A stretch of 64,000 nucleotides of DNA from Nilaparvata lugens. Lineage: Eukaryota > Arthropoda > Insecta > Hemiptera > Delphacidae. The notes below the pieces were generated by a model. That model was not told the DNA's origin and searched no databases. It was given only the letters and a program-made list of their open reading frames with translations. Below are positions 24,278-33,360 of the stretch, in pieces; position 1 is the stretch's first letter, and each line of letters starts with the position of its first letter. The stretch is from contig NC_052518.1 in the NCBI RefSeq assembly GCF_014356525.2, positions 31,639,464-31,703,463 on the forward strand. The letters run 5' to 3'. The translations under genes were made by a program, and so were the position numbers.

Positions 24278-25225
24278 ATGAGTAATATTAGAGCAAAATT
24301 AGCAGCAGAGCTTCACTCTGCTGCACGTGTAAATTACCCCACACGCAGATATGAGTTGAAGAATGAGAACGATTTATATCAATCAGATCTGATTGAGATG
24401 GGTAGCTTATCTAAATTCAATAAAGGATATCGTTATATTTTAGTTGTTATTAATTGTTTTACTAAGTACGCTTATTGTATACCTTTAAAGAATAAGACTG
24501 CACAAAGTGTTTATAATGCACTCGAACCCATTATTTGTAAGAATAAACATATGCGTTTTTTCCAGACAGATGGAGGGAAGGAGTATTTTAATAAGCATGT
24601 GAAAGATTTGTTAGATAAGTATAATATCAAGCATTATTCTGTTTTTACTGATAAGAAAGCTAGTATCGCTGAGAGATTTAATCGTACAATAAAATCAAAA
24701 ATATATCGATCTTTAACTGAACGTGGGAGTAAAAACTGGGTTAATAACTTACAAAATATTGTAGATGATTATAACAATACAGTACACAGTAGCATTGGAA
24801 TGCGACCTAAAGATGTAACTAAAAAACATCGTAAACGTGTTTTAGAATCACTAAACTCTGCATTTAATAGACGATTCAAATTAAAAGTGTTGAAACCAAA
24901 ATATAAGCTAGGTGATATTGTGAGAATTTCTAAAAAGAAACAGATATTTGATAAAAAATATCTAATGAATTGGTCATCCGAATATTTCCGAATTGTGAGC
25001 ATACATCCCACAAGACCTATCACTTACTCATTAGAAGATCTTAGTGGTGAGATAATACAGGGTAGGTTTTATCAAGAAGAAATTAAAAAAACACTTTTGA
25101 ATGAATCTGAAAGAAATGTTTATTTGATAGAAAAAATATTGAGACGAGATAAGGATAAGTTGCTTGTGAAATGGATTGGATTTCCACAACCATCATTCAT
25201 AAATCGAGAGAACTTATTAGAGTAA
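24278..25225 (+). CDS. Polinton integrase (RVE superfamily) with chromodomain-like C-terminus
   Basis: This 315-residue protein should integrate the element and create the 6-bp duplication. The DDE catalytic triad is visible: Asp in YQSDLIEMG (residue about 39), Asp in FFQTDGGKEYF (about 99) and Glu in ASIAERFNRT (about 135), with the D-35-E spacing typical of retroviral-type integrases. After an SH3-like region (LGDIVRISKKK) the C-terminus VYLIEKILRRDKDKLLVKWIGFP resembles a chromodomain, which in related elements directs targeting to modified chromatin. The frame is intact, with the ATG 85 bp after the polymerase stop. The short N-terminus (ELHSAARVNYPTRR) is also typical of Polintons, which lack a full HHCC finger here. 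Confidence 0.95.
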   Translation: MSNIRAKLAAELHSAARVNYPTRRYELKNENDLYQSDLIEMGSLSKFNKGYRYILVVINCFTKYAYCIPLKNKTAQSVYNALEPIICKNKHMRFFQTDGGKEYFNKHVKDLLDKYNIKHYSVFTDKKASIAERFNRTIKSKIYRSLTERGSKNWVNNLQNIVDDYNNTVHSSIGMRPKDVTKKHRKRVLESLNSAFNRRFKLKVLKPKYKLGDIVRISKKKQIFDKKYLMNWSSEYFRIVSIHPTRPITYSLEDLSGEIIQGRFYQEEIKKTLLNESERNVYLIEKILRRDKDKLLVKWIGFPQPSFINRENLLE

Positions 25226-25523
25226 ATAATAATAATTAGAGTAAGATCACATGGTATAATTTTATCGAATCACATTTGTTGTAAATAATTAGAGTAAGAT
25301 CATATATGATGTAAATAATGTACATTATCTATCCACATTTGTTGTAAATAATTAGAGTAAGATCATATGATGTAAATAATGTACATTATCTATCCACATC
25401 AATGATAATCATTGTAATATTCTTTACATTGTGTGTTTTTTAAATAAAAACAACTTGAATTGAATGTTCGCTCTTTCATTTCTCATTTTTGTCATAGAGA
25501 AGTGCTAGTAGCATGTGGCACAA
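25226..25523 (+). repeat. Non-coding spacer with tandem AATTAGAGTAAGATCA units
   Basis: Three imperfect tandem units of about 70 bp contain TTGTAAATAATTAGAGTAAGATCA followed by TGATGTAAATAATGTACATT. AATAAA-type signals follow near 25442. This is probably the integrase 3' UTR and polyadenylation region. Confidence 0.6.
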
Positions 25524-25562
25524 GGTGACTAGATGTTGAATGGGTGAGTACATCTAGTCACC
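25524..25562. promoter_or_regulatory. Perfect inverted repeat upstream of the ATPase gene
   Basis: GGTGACTAGATGT (25524-25536) and ACATCTAGTCACC (25550-25562) form a 13-bp perfect stem with a 13-nt loop, 70 bp before the ATPase ATG. It could be a dimeric protein-binding site, a transcript hairpin or a relic of a small foldback element. No function is demonstrated. Confidence 0.6.
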
Positions 25563-25632
25563 TAGAAACGCTTCATTACCGAGTGAACCAGACACATGAA
25601 ACAGTTCTGTTTGTATATCTCACTTTCTCAAC

Positions 25633-26316
25633 ATGAACAAACTCGACATTGTAAATTTCGATAAGTTAATTGCACAAGAGGAAAAGCCTGTATGGTGTAA
25701 GAATGGTACATTGATACCGCATAACGCTAGAATTCTCATTGTAGGTCCGTCTGCATGCGGTAAAACGAATTTATTGTTCAACTTGATTTTTTCCAAAAAT
25801 GGATTGAGATTTAAACATATTTATTTAAATACTAAAAGCCAATATCAAGATAAGTACTTGTTTTTAAGAAAAGTCTTTTCAAAAATGAAAGGTATTGAAT
25901 TTCATGTCAATGATATTCCTGAGAGAATTCTCCACCCGAATAAAATTCAACAATTTTCTCTTGTCATATTCAACAATTTACAACTTAGTCACACACCTCA
26001 AATAAGAGATTATTTTACTATGGGTAGACATCGTAATATTGATACAGCATATTTAATTCAAAGTTATGGTGCAACACAAAAACATTTCACCAGAGATAAT
26101 GCAAATATGATTGTTATATTCAAAATTGATCAATTATCACTCAAATTAATACATAGAGACTATGTGGGTGAAGATATTTGCTTCAGAGATTTCAGTAAAT
26201 TGTGTTCAAATGTGTGGAATTCTAAGAAGCATAGTTTTCTTACTATTATGACCAAATGTACAGCTAATAGTGGAAAATATAGACAGGGTCTGGATAACTT
26301 TATTGACATTCAGTAG
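25633..26316 (+). CDS. Genome-packaging ATPase (FtsK/HerA type) of the Polinton
   Basis: The 227-residue product matches the A32-like packaging ATPase that would pump DNA into capsids. The Walker A motif GPSACGKTNL lies at residues about 38-47. The Walker B position reads LVIFNNL (about 112-118), where the family normally has two acidic residues (FDD); both appear as Asn here, which should impair ATP hydrolysis. The following YFTMGRHRNIDTAYLIQSYG and RDNANMIVIFK match the conserved distal region. The frame is uninterrupted and starts at ATG 25633. It lies between integrase and the conserved protein at 26338. Confidence 0.9.
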   Translation: MNKLDIVNFDKLIAQEEKPVWCKNGTLIPHNARILIVGPSACGKTNLLFNLIFSKNGLRFKHIYLNTKSQYQDKYLFLRKVFSKMKGIEFHVNDIPERILHPNKIQQFSLVIFNNLQLSHTPQIRDYFTMGRHRNIDTAYLIQSYGATQKHFTRDNANMIVIFKIDQLSLKLIHRDYVGEDICFRDFSKLCSNVWNSKKHSFLTIMTKCTANSGKYRQGLDNFIDIQ

Positions 26317-26337
26317 AGAGTGAGTAGCAGTGAAAGA

Positions 26338-27290
26338 ATGAGGATGTCTCGTAGAAGACAAAACGCTAGTGTTGCTCTAATCGATAAGATTAAGAAATTG
26401 AGGAAAGTTATTAGAGATAAACATAGAAGCATTGTACATTTTGAAAAGCAATCTGACAATTACAGAGAAAAACTTTTTACACCGATTATCACACCTTTAG
26501 TTGAAATGGGGAAAACTAAATCTTCTCACCACTCTGATCAGAGTTTTATACCAAAAAAGGAGGAACAAGAAGAAGAAGAAGACGAAAGTATGGAATTGGG
26601 AGAAAAACATGATGATGAAACAATAGAAGTTGCATCACCATCAGCAGCTGAAAAAGATCTAAGCATGAATGAATCAAGTATATTTAATTCAACTAGGCTT
26701 GAGAGTGATACAAGCGGTAAAATAAAGAAGATAAAGAATCAAGTGCTTGCACAATATTTGTATACATTTCATAGTGAAAAATTGGATAACTCGATTCCTT
26801 ATGGAATTTCCTATGATTCTGACCGAAAATTATATTTTATGGGTGAGATGGTTGTTAGCTTTGATAACTACTTCTTTTATATTGATAACGAAAAATTCCG
26901 AATTACACATGGACTATTAGAACTGTTATTTGCGCAAAGACCAAATTCATATCTCTTTGATGAAAAAGATCTAAATAAATACAAGAAGATTTTATCAATA
27001 ACAAAAGTTCATTTGGATAGACGAGGATATGTGAAACGTAACAGTGGTGTAAAGTCTCGCTTAATTCAAATGCTGTTTCCTGTTAAAAAAACAAGTAAGA
27101 GAGGTTCTGGTTATTGAAATTTGCAAAAAATACTTCTAGCAATAGAATTTACCAATATTATGACAACTATGATGAATTGGTTCAGAGACTTCATTTATTA
27201 AAATCATCAAAACTTGCTGGGCACTCAGCTCATGATGTTGAGATTGCATCAATTATAGAAGAATTGCGTGAAGGTAAAATTATTGTTTAG
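26338..27290 (+). pseudogene. Conserved Polinton protein of unknown function, frameshifted near the C-terminus
   Basis: The first ATG, at 26338, opens a frame to a TGA at 27115-27117. The N-terminus is basic with a helical stretch (KIKKLRKVIRDK), followed by an acidic low-complexity linker (EEQEEEEDESME) and a folded C-terminal domain with GISYDSDRKLYFMGE, HGLLELLFAQRPNSYLF and LNKYKKILSIT, recurring phrases in insect Polinton proteins. Immediately after the stop a different frame (about 27120 to TAG 27288-27290) encodes YDELVQRLHLL and IASIIEELRE, which I recognise as the usual end of this family. A single indel near 27110 therefore detaches the last 50 or so residues. No enzymatic motif is seen; a structural role is possible. 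Confidence 0.75.
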
Positions 27291-27297
27291 TTGCAGA

Positions 27298-28323
27298 ATG
27301 AGCGTGCACAGATTCGGAGGTAAAAGCGAGAGAGTCGCTGCGAAGAAAGACATTGTATGGAATGGACCAGATCTTACCAGTTTTAGTGAGAGAATAATAC
27401 AGGCAATTAATCAACAGGGTGTTAGTGAATCTCTGCATTCGTATTTAGATTCACAATTATCTAATATAGTTGAGAATATTGGATTGAACAAGATCGAAAA
27501 GGAACACATCTTCAGTACATTACAACAGTTATCTGACAATATCGATAGGGGACTTAAAGAGAAATCTATCAATTTGGAGAATTCTCTTCATGATCTCAAA
27601 TCAACAACAGAGATATTCAGATCACACTTGAATACGATCAATGATAATAAAGTTGACAAGAATTATTTGGATGAGAAATTGAAAGTTATCTCAGACAAGA
27701 TTAAAGATTTGCAAGTATTAGATAGAAATTATCTAAATACCAGATTGAAACAGCTTAGCACAGAACTTTTTACTAGAGTAAATGAAACTCATTCATTATC
27801 GGTTGATAAGGAATATTTGGATGAAACTGTGCAGGCATTGAATAACATTGTTATAACAAAACAAGAGTTAGAAGATCGATTATCTGCAATGACTAATACG
27901 ATAAAGACAAATCTTATGGAGGGGATTGAACAATTTGTTTCAAAAAACGATTTGAATACATTGCTAACTACGTTTAGCGAAACTTATGTATTGAAAAATG
28001 ATCCGAGTAGTGAAATGCAAGCATTTATTAAGAAAGATGAATTACAAGCTACACTCAAATCAATTCGTGAGGAAATAGCAACTTCAATTAAAAATACAGA
28101 GAATGATGAAGTGACAAGATTACAATGTTCAGCTGCATTCACCAATTATCTCACTTTATTTATACATCGAATAGCATACCAAATAGTGCGAAATTATGCG
28201 AAAGTTAGTTTCCATATGAATTGGATTGAGGCGAAATCGCATAATTTGACAGAAGATCAAGTAGGTGATTTAATCACCGATAAGATGGGTTTAAGTATCT
28301 ACGCCGATGTTCTAAAACCCTAA
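27298..28323 (+). CDS. Coiled-coil repeat protein of the Polinton, 341 aa
   Basis: The ATG at 27298, 8 bp after the preceding stop, gives a 341-residue protein (MSVHRFGGKSERV). From about residue 40 to 270 it is mostly heptad-like, with a recurring short motif: K.YLDEKLK, RNYLNTRLK, KEYLDETVQ, KQELEDRLS, KNDLNTLLT, KKDELQATL. The residue content (Lys/Asp/Asn before Leu-rich heptads) resembles trimeric shaft or fibre repeats. The last 70 residues (AAFTNYLTLFIHRIAYQIV, then NLTEDQVGDLITDKMG) look like a compact globular end. There is no signal peptide or catalytic motif. It is the last plus-strand gene before the right terminal repeat. A capsid-spike or scaffold role is inference. Confidence 0.7.
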   Translation: MSVHRFGGKSERVAAKKDIVWNGPDLTSFSERIIQAINQQGVSESLHSYLDSQLSNIVENIGLNKIEKEHIFSTLQQLSDNIDRGLKEKSINLENSLHDLKSTTEIFRSHLNTINDNKVDKNYLDEKLKVISDKIKDLQVLDRNYLNTRLKQLSTELFTRVNETHSLSVDKEYLDETVQALNNIVITKQELEDRLSAMTNTIKTNLMEGIEQFVSKNDLNTLLTTFSETYVLKNDPSSEMQAFIKKDELQATLKSIREEIATSIKNTENDEVTRLQCSAAFTNYLTLFIHRIAYQIVRNYAKVSFHMNWIEAKSHNLTEDQVGDLITDKMGLSIYADVLKP

Positions 28324-28437
28324 AGTTAGGATCATATCAATCTTTAACCGATTTTCACTATGCAAATTGCTTGGGAGAAATAGCTACATTCTATTTCAAC
28401 GTTCACATGCATTTTTCCAAGCTGAAACAAGATTATG

Positions 28438-28680
28438 TACGAAACGTGTTAATGCTCGAATTTGAGATGAATTAGAACAGAGATGCATTCGTCCTTGTGA
28501 ACTCTGCAAAAACGTGACAATACTCAAGTATTGAATTAGACCGGAACTGCATTTATCCTTATAAGCTATGTGAACTAAAATTGCAAAACGTGACAATAGT
28601 CAAGTATTGAATTAGACCGCAACAGCATTCGTCCTTGTAAGCTCTCTGAAGTGAAATTTTGAAACATGTTAATCATCAGC
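28438..28680. repeat. Three-copy degenerate tandem repeat, about 75 bp
   Basis: Units share AACGTGACAATA.TCAAGTATTGAATTAGACCG, AACAGCATTCGTCCTTGTAAGCTCT and a trailing GTGAAATT. Copies start near 28441, 28512 and 28588. Not coding. It lies between the last gene and the right terminal repeat of the Polinton. Confidence 0.75.
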
Positions 28681-29026
28681 CAAGAGCAGAATTGGTGCGT
28701 AATGATAACGCCCAAGGTTGTCTCACGGTAAGCAAACGTTGCTACATAGTGTTGTGAAAACTACAACAAGAAATGACAATGTTTTTCAGTTTGATAATAT
28801 GTTAAGAATGTAAGATTTGGTGAGAATGATTTATATCAATATAGATTCAGAAAAGAACTTTGAATTCACTATTATTCTTCCAAAGAATATTCAACTATGC
28901 TTGGCACATAAAGAGTTTTGAAAAGATGGGATTTGAATGTTACTGCTGGACATATATTCTTGGAAGAATGATAAAATCTCATCCTAGTTGTCAAGTACAT
29001 CTAGAATTTATGACAGTAAGAAGATC

Positions 29027-29191
29027 GTTTCACTTAAATCTGCCAGTGTTTGTTGTGTGTACAACTCGTTGTCAAGAACATGTTTCAGTTAAATCTGAGA
29101 GTAAGATATTCATTTCACAAGAAGTTCGTTTCACTTAAATCTGGCAGTGTTTGTTGTGTGTACAACCCATTGTCAAGAACATGTTTCAGTT
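29027..29191. repeat. Subterminal direct duplication at the Polinton right end
   Basis: GTTTCACTTAAATCTG.CAGT, followed by GTTTGTTGTGTGTACAAC and the downstream sequence, occurs twice (29027-29090 and 29128-29191), about 100 bp apart. The left end has one copy (complement around 16650-16747). Confidence 0.85.
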
Positions 29192-29671
29192 GAGTTCGTT
29201 TCACTTGAATCCGTCAGTAGATTGCCTCTCTCTCTCACACATATCTCTCTCTCTACTATTAATCATCAAATAGACCATGACTAAATGTAATTGAGCATGA
29301 CTGAATGTAATTAGCCATGACTATATTAACTAGAGCATGACAAGAGAGAGAGAGAGAGAGAGAGTATCATCTTCCTCTCCTTCTAACTAGAGCATGACAA
29401 GAGAGAGAGAGAGAGTATCATCTTCCTCTCCTTCTTCTCCTTCTTCTTCTTCTCCTTCTTCTTCTCCTTCTTCTTCCTCTTCTTCTTCTCCTTCTTCTTC
29501 CTCTTCTTCTAGAGAGAGAGAGAGAGAGAGGTTCTTCTAAGGGGGCGGGGGCGGGAGAGGAGCGGGAGAGGTGCGGGGGGAAGGGGGGAAGGTAGGATGG
29601 GTGCGGGGGGGAGGGGTGAGGAGGGGAAAAGTCATAAAAAAGTCTCGCGGTTTCGGCATTATCCGTCTACT
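29047..29671 (-). repeat. Polinton right terminal inverted repeat
   Basis: Complement of 16037-16747, ending CCGTCTACT. Purine tracts are shorter than the matching CT/GAA tracts on the left: (GA)n at about 29341-29363, 29400-29417 and 29511-29530, with a TTC/CTT tract between. A G-rich stretch (29536-29625) precedes the terminal CATAAAAAAGTCTCGCGG. Confidence 0.93.
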
Positions 29672-29677
29672 AACAAT
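29672..29677. repeat. Target site duplication, right (AACAAT)
   Basis: Matches 16031-16036 exactly and directly follows the terminal CCGTCTACT. Confidence 0.93.
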
Positions 29678-29697
29678 AAATGATTTGATTTGATTTG
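29678..29697 (+). repeat. (TGATT)n tail of the interrupted non-LTR element
   Basis: AAATGATTTGATTTGATTTG follows the right target duplication. Short tandem tails like this end many insect LINEs, so this is probably the 3' end of the element whose RT fragment lies at 15073-15876. Confidence 0.55.
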
Positions 29698-29854
29698 CTG
29701 TTACTATATAAACATGAACATTCCAAACAGCATATTATAAAGGAACACTACATAAATGTTGATCATGAATCATGATAATATGCGTTTTGTTTATAGTATT
29801 GCATAACTGAGTTCCAACATATTAAGCTACACAATGAAAAGTTTATTTATGTAT

Positions 29855-30077
29855 GAAATATTTTATTTATAAAAATTACCATCCCATACATGATCTTAAC
29901 ATGTGTCTAAAATGCTATTAATTAGAGTAACAAACTCACCAAAAATAAACATTCAGTCATTGAAATGGGCTCAAATAATTATGTTCTGCGAAAAAGATAA
30001 AGAAAATCGAAAATAAACAGAATTTTATGAAGTGAGCTAGGAGAGTCTTATTTTGAAATATGAGGTATCCTACATTT
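29855..30077 (+). repeat. LTR-like direct repeat, copy 1
   Basis: This stretch of 223 bp is repeated at 31045-31267 at roughly 90% identity by eye. It ends CCTACATT and is followed by TTGGAGGCCCGTCCAAGATT, which starts with the TGG expected of a tRNA primer-binding site and resembles the leader of BEL/Pao-type elements. Probably the 5' LTR of a non-autonomous element. Confidence 0.65.
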
Positions 30078-31044
30078 TGGAGGCCCGTCCAAGATTGAAT
30101 TGAAGTGTTTTGTGAAAAAGTGAAGTGAAGATATTTTCCACATTATGTATACCGAATCAGAAGGCTATCCGACGACAAAGAGTTTACCAACAATCTGATC
30201 ACGTGAAAAGGCTTACAAGAGATACAGGCGATTGGAGTCAATGTTCTTGTAACCTGGTTTGACTGATTAGAAAATTTTATGAATCTTAAAACAATATTTT
30301 ATGAATTTGAATTTTTTTGTCTGATTAATGAAGAATTATTTCAATCAAATAGACGAACTGGGAATTTATGACTCGATGCAATAATGGAATAAATTGAGAA
30401 TGAATAAATTGGAATTGAAAATTTGACTGATTGTGAAATGGTTTCAAATATTAACAGTTATCCAATGACAATGCCAAGATAAGAAGGGTATTTCTATCTC
30501 TCGACATAGAGTATCAGAAATTAATAGTTAGAAGCAGCAGACCCTCGGAAGCAACATGGTTTGGTGCCTCAAGGAAGTCATACATAGGTTGTGTGCACAG
30601 GGGGTGTGCAGGTTACGACATGGATTAGGGTATGCATAAGTGAGAAAATCAGGAGCATGTGAGTGTCACTAGCTCAAATGCGACTCCTCAGCATGTGGCT
30701 GAGGGGAAGCATAGCTGTCCGGAACTGCAAAAACATGGCTATCTGTAAGGGAGGAAAGGTGGCTTGTCTGGAACTACAGACATGGAGGTCTGGCAGGGAA
30801 GAATCATGGCTATCTGGCAGGGAGGAAGTGGGTCTGTCCTTGAGCGGAGTATTGTTTGATTTAGAGGTTTGAAAAATCGCGATGGAGCCCACAAGGTTGA
30901 GGATCATGCCGTGTATATATGCTGCTAAATCTAATTGTTTAAGTATCATTAGAAATCCAAAGAATCCAAATTGTTTGTTTTATTTAGTGAAGGTGAATGT
31001 GTGGCTTGAGGGCAAGCCAACTCGTCAGAATGGCCGAATTGTAG
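30078..31044 (+). mobile_element. Interior of a non-autonomous LTR-like element
   Basis: About 970 bp between the two 223-bp repeats. There is no gag, protease or polymerase motif. A GC-richer internal block (30660-30860) has short reiterations of CATGGCTATCTG and GGCAGGGAGGAA / GGCAGGGAAGAA. Such a structure fits a terminal-repeat element in miniature or a heavily deleted retrotransposon. Confidence 0.5.
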
Positions 31045-31267
31045 GAAATATTTTATTTTGGAAGTTACCATCCCACACATGATCTTAACATTTGTTTGAA
31101 ATGTTATTAATTGAAGTAACAAACTCACCAAAAATAAACATTCAGTCATTAAAAAGGGCTCAAGAAATTATGTTGTGCGAAAAAGGTAGTTGTGAAACGA
31201 AAATAAACAGAAGTTTATGAAGTGAGTTAGGAGAGTCTTATTTTGAAATATAAGGTATCCTACATTT
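31045..31267 (+). repeat. LTR-like direct repeat, copy 2
   Basis: Partner of 29855-30077 in the same orientation, both ending GGTATCCTACATTT. No clear polypurine tract precedes it, and no flanking target duplication could be identified. Confidence 0.65.
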
Positions 31268-32429
31268 ATCGCATTTATCGCAAACAGTACATTCTTAATA
31301 ATAATCGAAAGTACTGTACAAATTAAGCAAACCCGTCTAACCCTGTAAATTCCATTTACATTTTTACTACGGTATATTTATAAATTTAAACTTCATAAAT
31401 GTTAATTATTTTGTGATCAATATTCCATTCTTTTGAACTCCTAAGATAATGCACTGGAAATATTCAATTTTTAATTTACTCTAATTTCGCCATATTTGAG
31501 AAAAAAACATGATATTACTCAAAATTATCGATTTTTTCGAAAATCATGATAAATTTCATTGAACAGAACATTTTGATACACATAAAGTAAATGAAGCCTA
31601 CTTTTGAAAAGAGTTTCCATATGATTAAATTAACTTAATTTTTGCTTCGGAAAATTGAAATAACAAAGATACTTTGAAAAAAGTAAAGCTATTAGAGTAA
31701 TAAATTTTATTCAGCATTGGAAAATTTTCAGAAATAAGTAGAATATGAATTTATTGGAATAGACGATTGTATCAAGAGAAACCAGTCATACATACATTCA
31801 AATGAGGATGATTTGTAGTTTTCTCCATGCAATAAGCTACCACTTATTTTATTATTCACTGCGATAATTTTCAAAAAATAAATTCCAATAAATCTGTCTA
31901 GATGTGTATAAATAATCTGATGTGTGCCGTGTGACAAATGGTAATCACATTGAACATTTGGTAGGGTTCTTAGTTAAACTGTTAGAGTTACTCTTCCATT
32001 TGACACATCATTCATAACTGTAAGTTTAAAGTAATAACTTTTATGAAGAGTTAAAACCCCGATAATCATTTATAAACACTCTGTATATTGTATATTGTTA
32101 TATTTTTTAAGTTTTATAACTGTGTACACAGTAATATTATATATAGTGAAGAGCTGTTGGTTTTTATTGAAACATATCATTTTCTACAATGTGAATTTCA
32201 TCAAAATACAGTTTAGCACCTCTAAAGAATAAGAAATTCTCAGTACTGTGAATCAAAATTTCTATACAGTCTTCTCAAAATTCAATTCTCTATAGCAATC
32301 TATGATCAGGCTAATTAATCTATCACATTCATTAACTATAAAAAGTTTCATTGCTATATTCGATTTCAATATGAAAATTTTCTGTCGAATTTTTTGACTA
32401 TATAATAACAAATAACTATGAAGTAACAA
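31268..32429. other. AT-rich non-coding DNA
   Basis: No gene recognised. A 42-bp stretch (about 32146-32187, TAGTGAAGAGCTGTTGG...) recurs near 38069-38110 and is likely a fragment of a dispersed repeat. Confidence 0.5.
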
Positions 32430-33037
32430 TCATAGATTCTCTTGATTCTCAGAGCTGTCACAAATGGGTATGAAGAAAGTATGGTGGACAGATTATTGAG
32501 TAAAATTAATAGACAAATTTCAATCAATTCTAGCTTTGTAGGCTCAAACTGTGAGGAGAAGACTTGGATAACAATCCCATATTTAGGCCTTGTATATGAT
32601 AAGATAGGTAGGGATTTGAAGAGGAATGGATTTCATGTTGCTTTCAAGATCAAACCGATTTTAATAGTCTATTTAGCTGGATTAAAGACAAAATTGATAC
32701 TTGGGATAAAAGTGGGGTGTACAAACTTAAATATGGTGATTGTAATGCATGTTATGTGGGTCAAACTGGTAGAAGTTTCAAAAGTAGAATTAAAGAACAC
32801 ATCAGAGATTGGAATACACAAAATGGGGAATCTAACTTTGCAGAACATTTGATAACAAATCACAAGTTCACAGTTAAGGAGAATGTTGAGTTTCTGCATC
32901 TTAATAACAAAGGCAGATCTTTGAATATTCTAGAGGCTTTAGAAATAACAAGAGTAATTAAGGAAAATTCCCAGTACAGTTTAAATGACCAGATTCATTT
33001 CAACCAATACAACACTACAAATTTAGTTTTATCATAA
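32430..33037 (+). pseudogene. Penelope-like element fragment: RT C-terminus plus GIY-YIG endonuclease
   Basis: The first frame (to about 32650) has GYEESMVDRLLSKI and ITIPYLGLVYDKIGRDLKRN, the linker between reverse transcriptase and endonuclease in Penelope-like elements. After a frameshift near 32650-32700 a second frame runs to TAA at 33035-33037, with GVYKLKYGDCNACYVGQTGRSF and RIKEHI. This is a GIY-YIG nuclease whose catalytic Tyr, Arg and preceding Cys-pair pattern are visible. The RT core is absent. The element end is suggested by ACCGAAACCAGTCTTTCT near 33321-33340, similar to repeats that end Penelope-like copies. It abuts the opposite-strand RTE-like pseudogene at about 33361. Confidence 0.85.
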
Positions 33038-33360
33038 AATTGTAAGCATACATTAGTCAATAGTTTTTCCATTTACATATTTGTTTTATTATCTTTCACA
33101 CTTGTTTTCTTGGTTCTTATTTTGTACTGAAAGTAAATTTTGTTATGGCGATTCTGTTGCTTAAGCCGCCATTTTGTCACACCATTGAGTGGAAGGAGAC
33201 TGTCTAGTTGGGCCAATGGCAGGCGTTCATGCCCTTGACCAATAGCAGTACTTGCCTACTAGCATACATTCTGCTGCTCTTGTATTTAGTTTTAGTTTAT
33301 CAGAGGTTGACAATGGTGTAATAACCGAAACCAGTCTTTCTAAGTATCAATAAATCTGTG
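33038..33360 (+). other. 3' region of the Penelope-like element
   Basis: Non-coding sequence following the GIY-YIG stop. ACAATGGTGTAATAACCGAAACC and AATAAATCTGTG near its end resemble the terminal repeat of Penelope-like elements. No gene. Confidence 0.5.

Noticed and set aside
30663..30949. Overlapping frames in the GC-richer core of the LTR-like element
   Set aside because: Translations are repetitive (GREESWL) with no Gag or other domain; they reflect short DNA reiterations.
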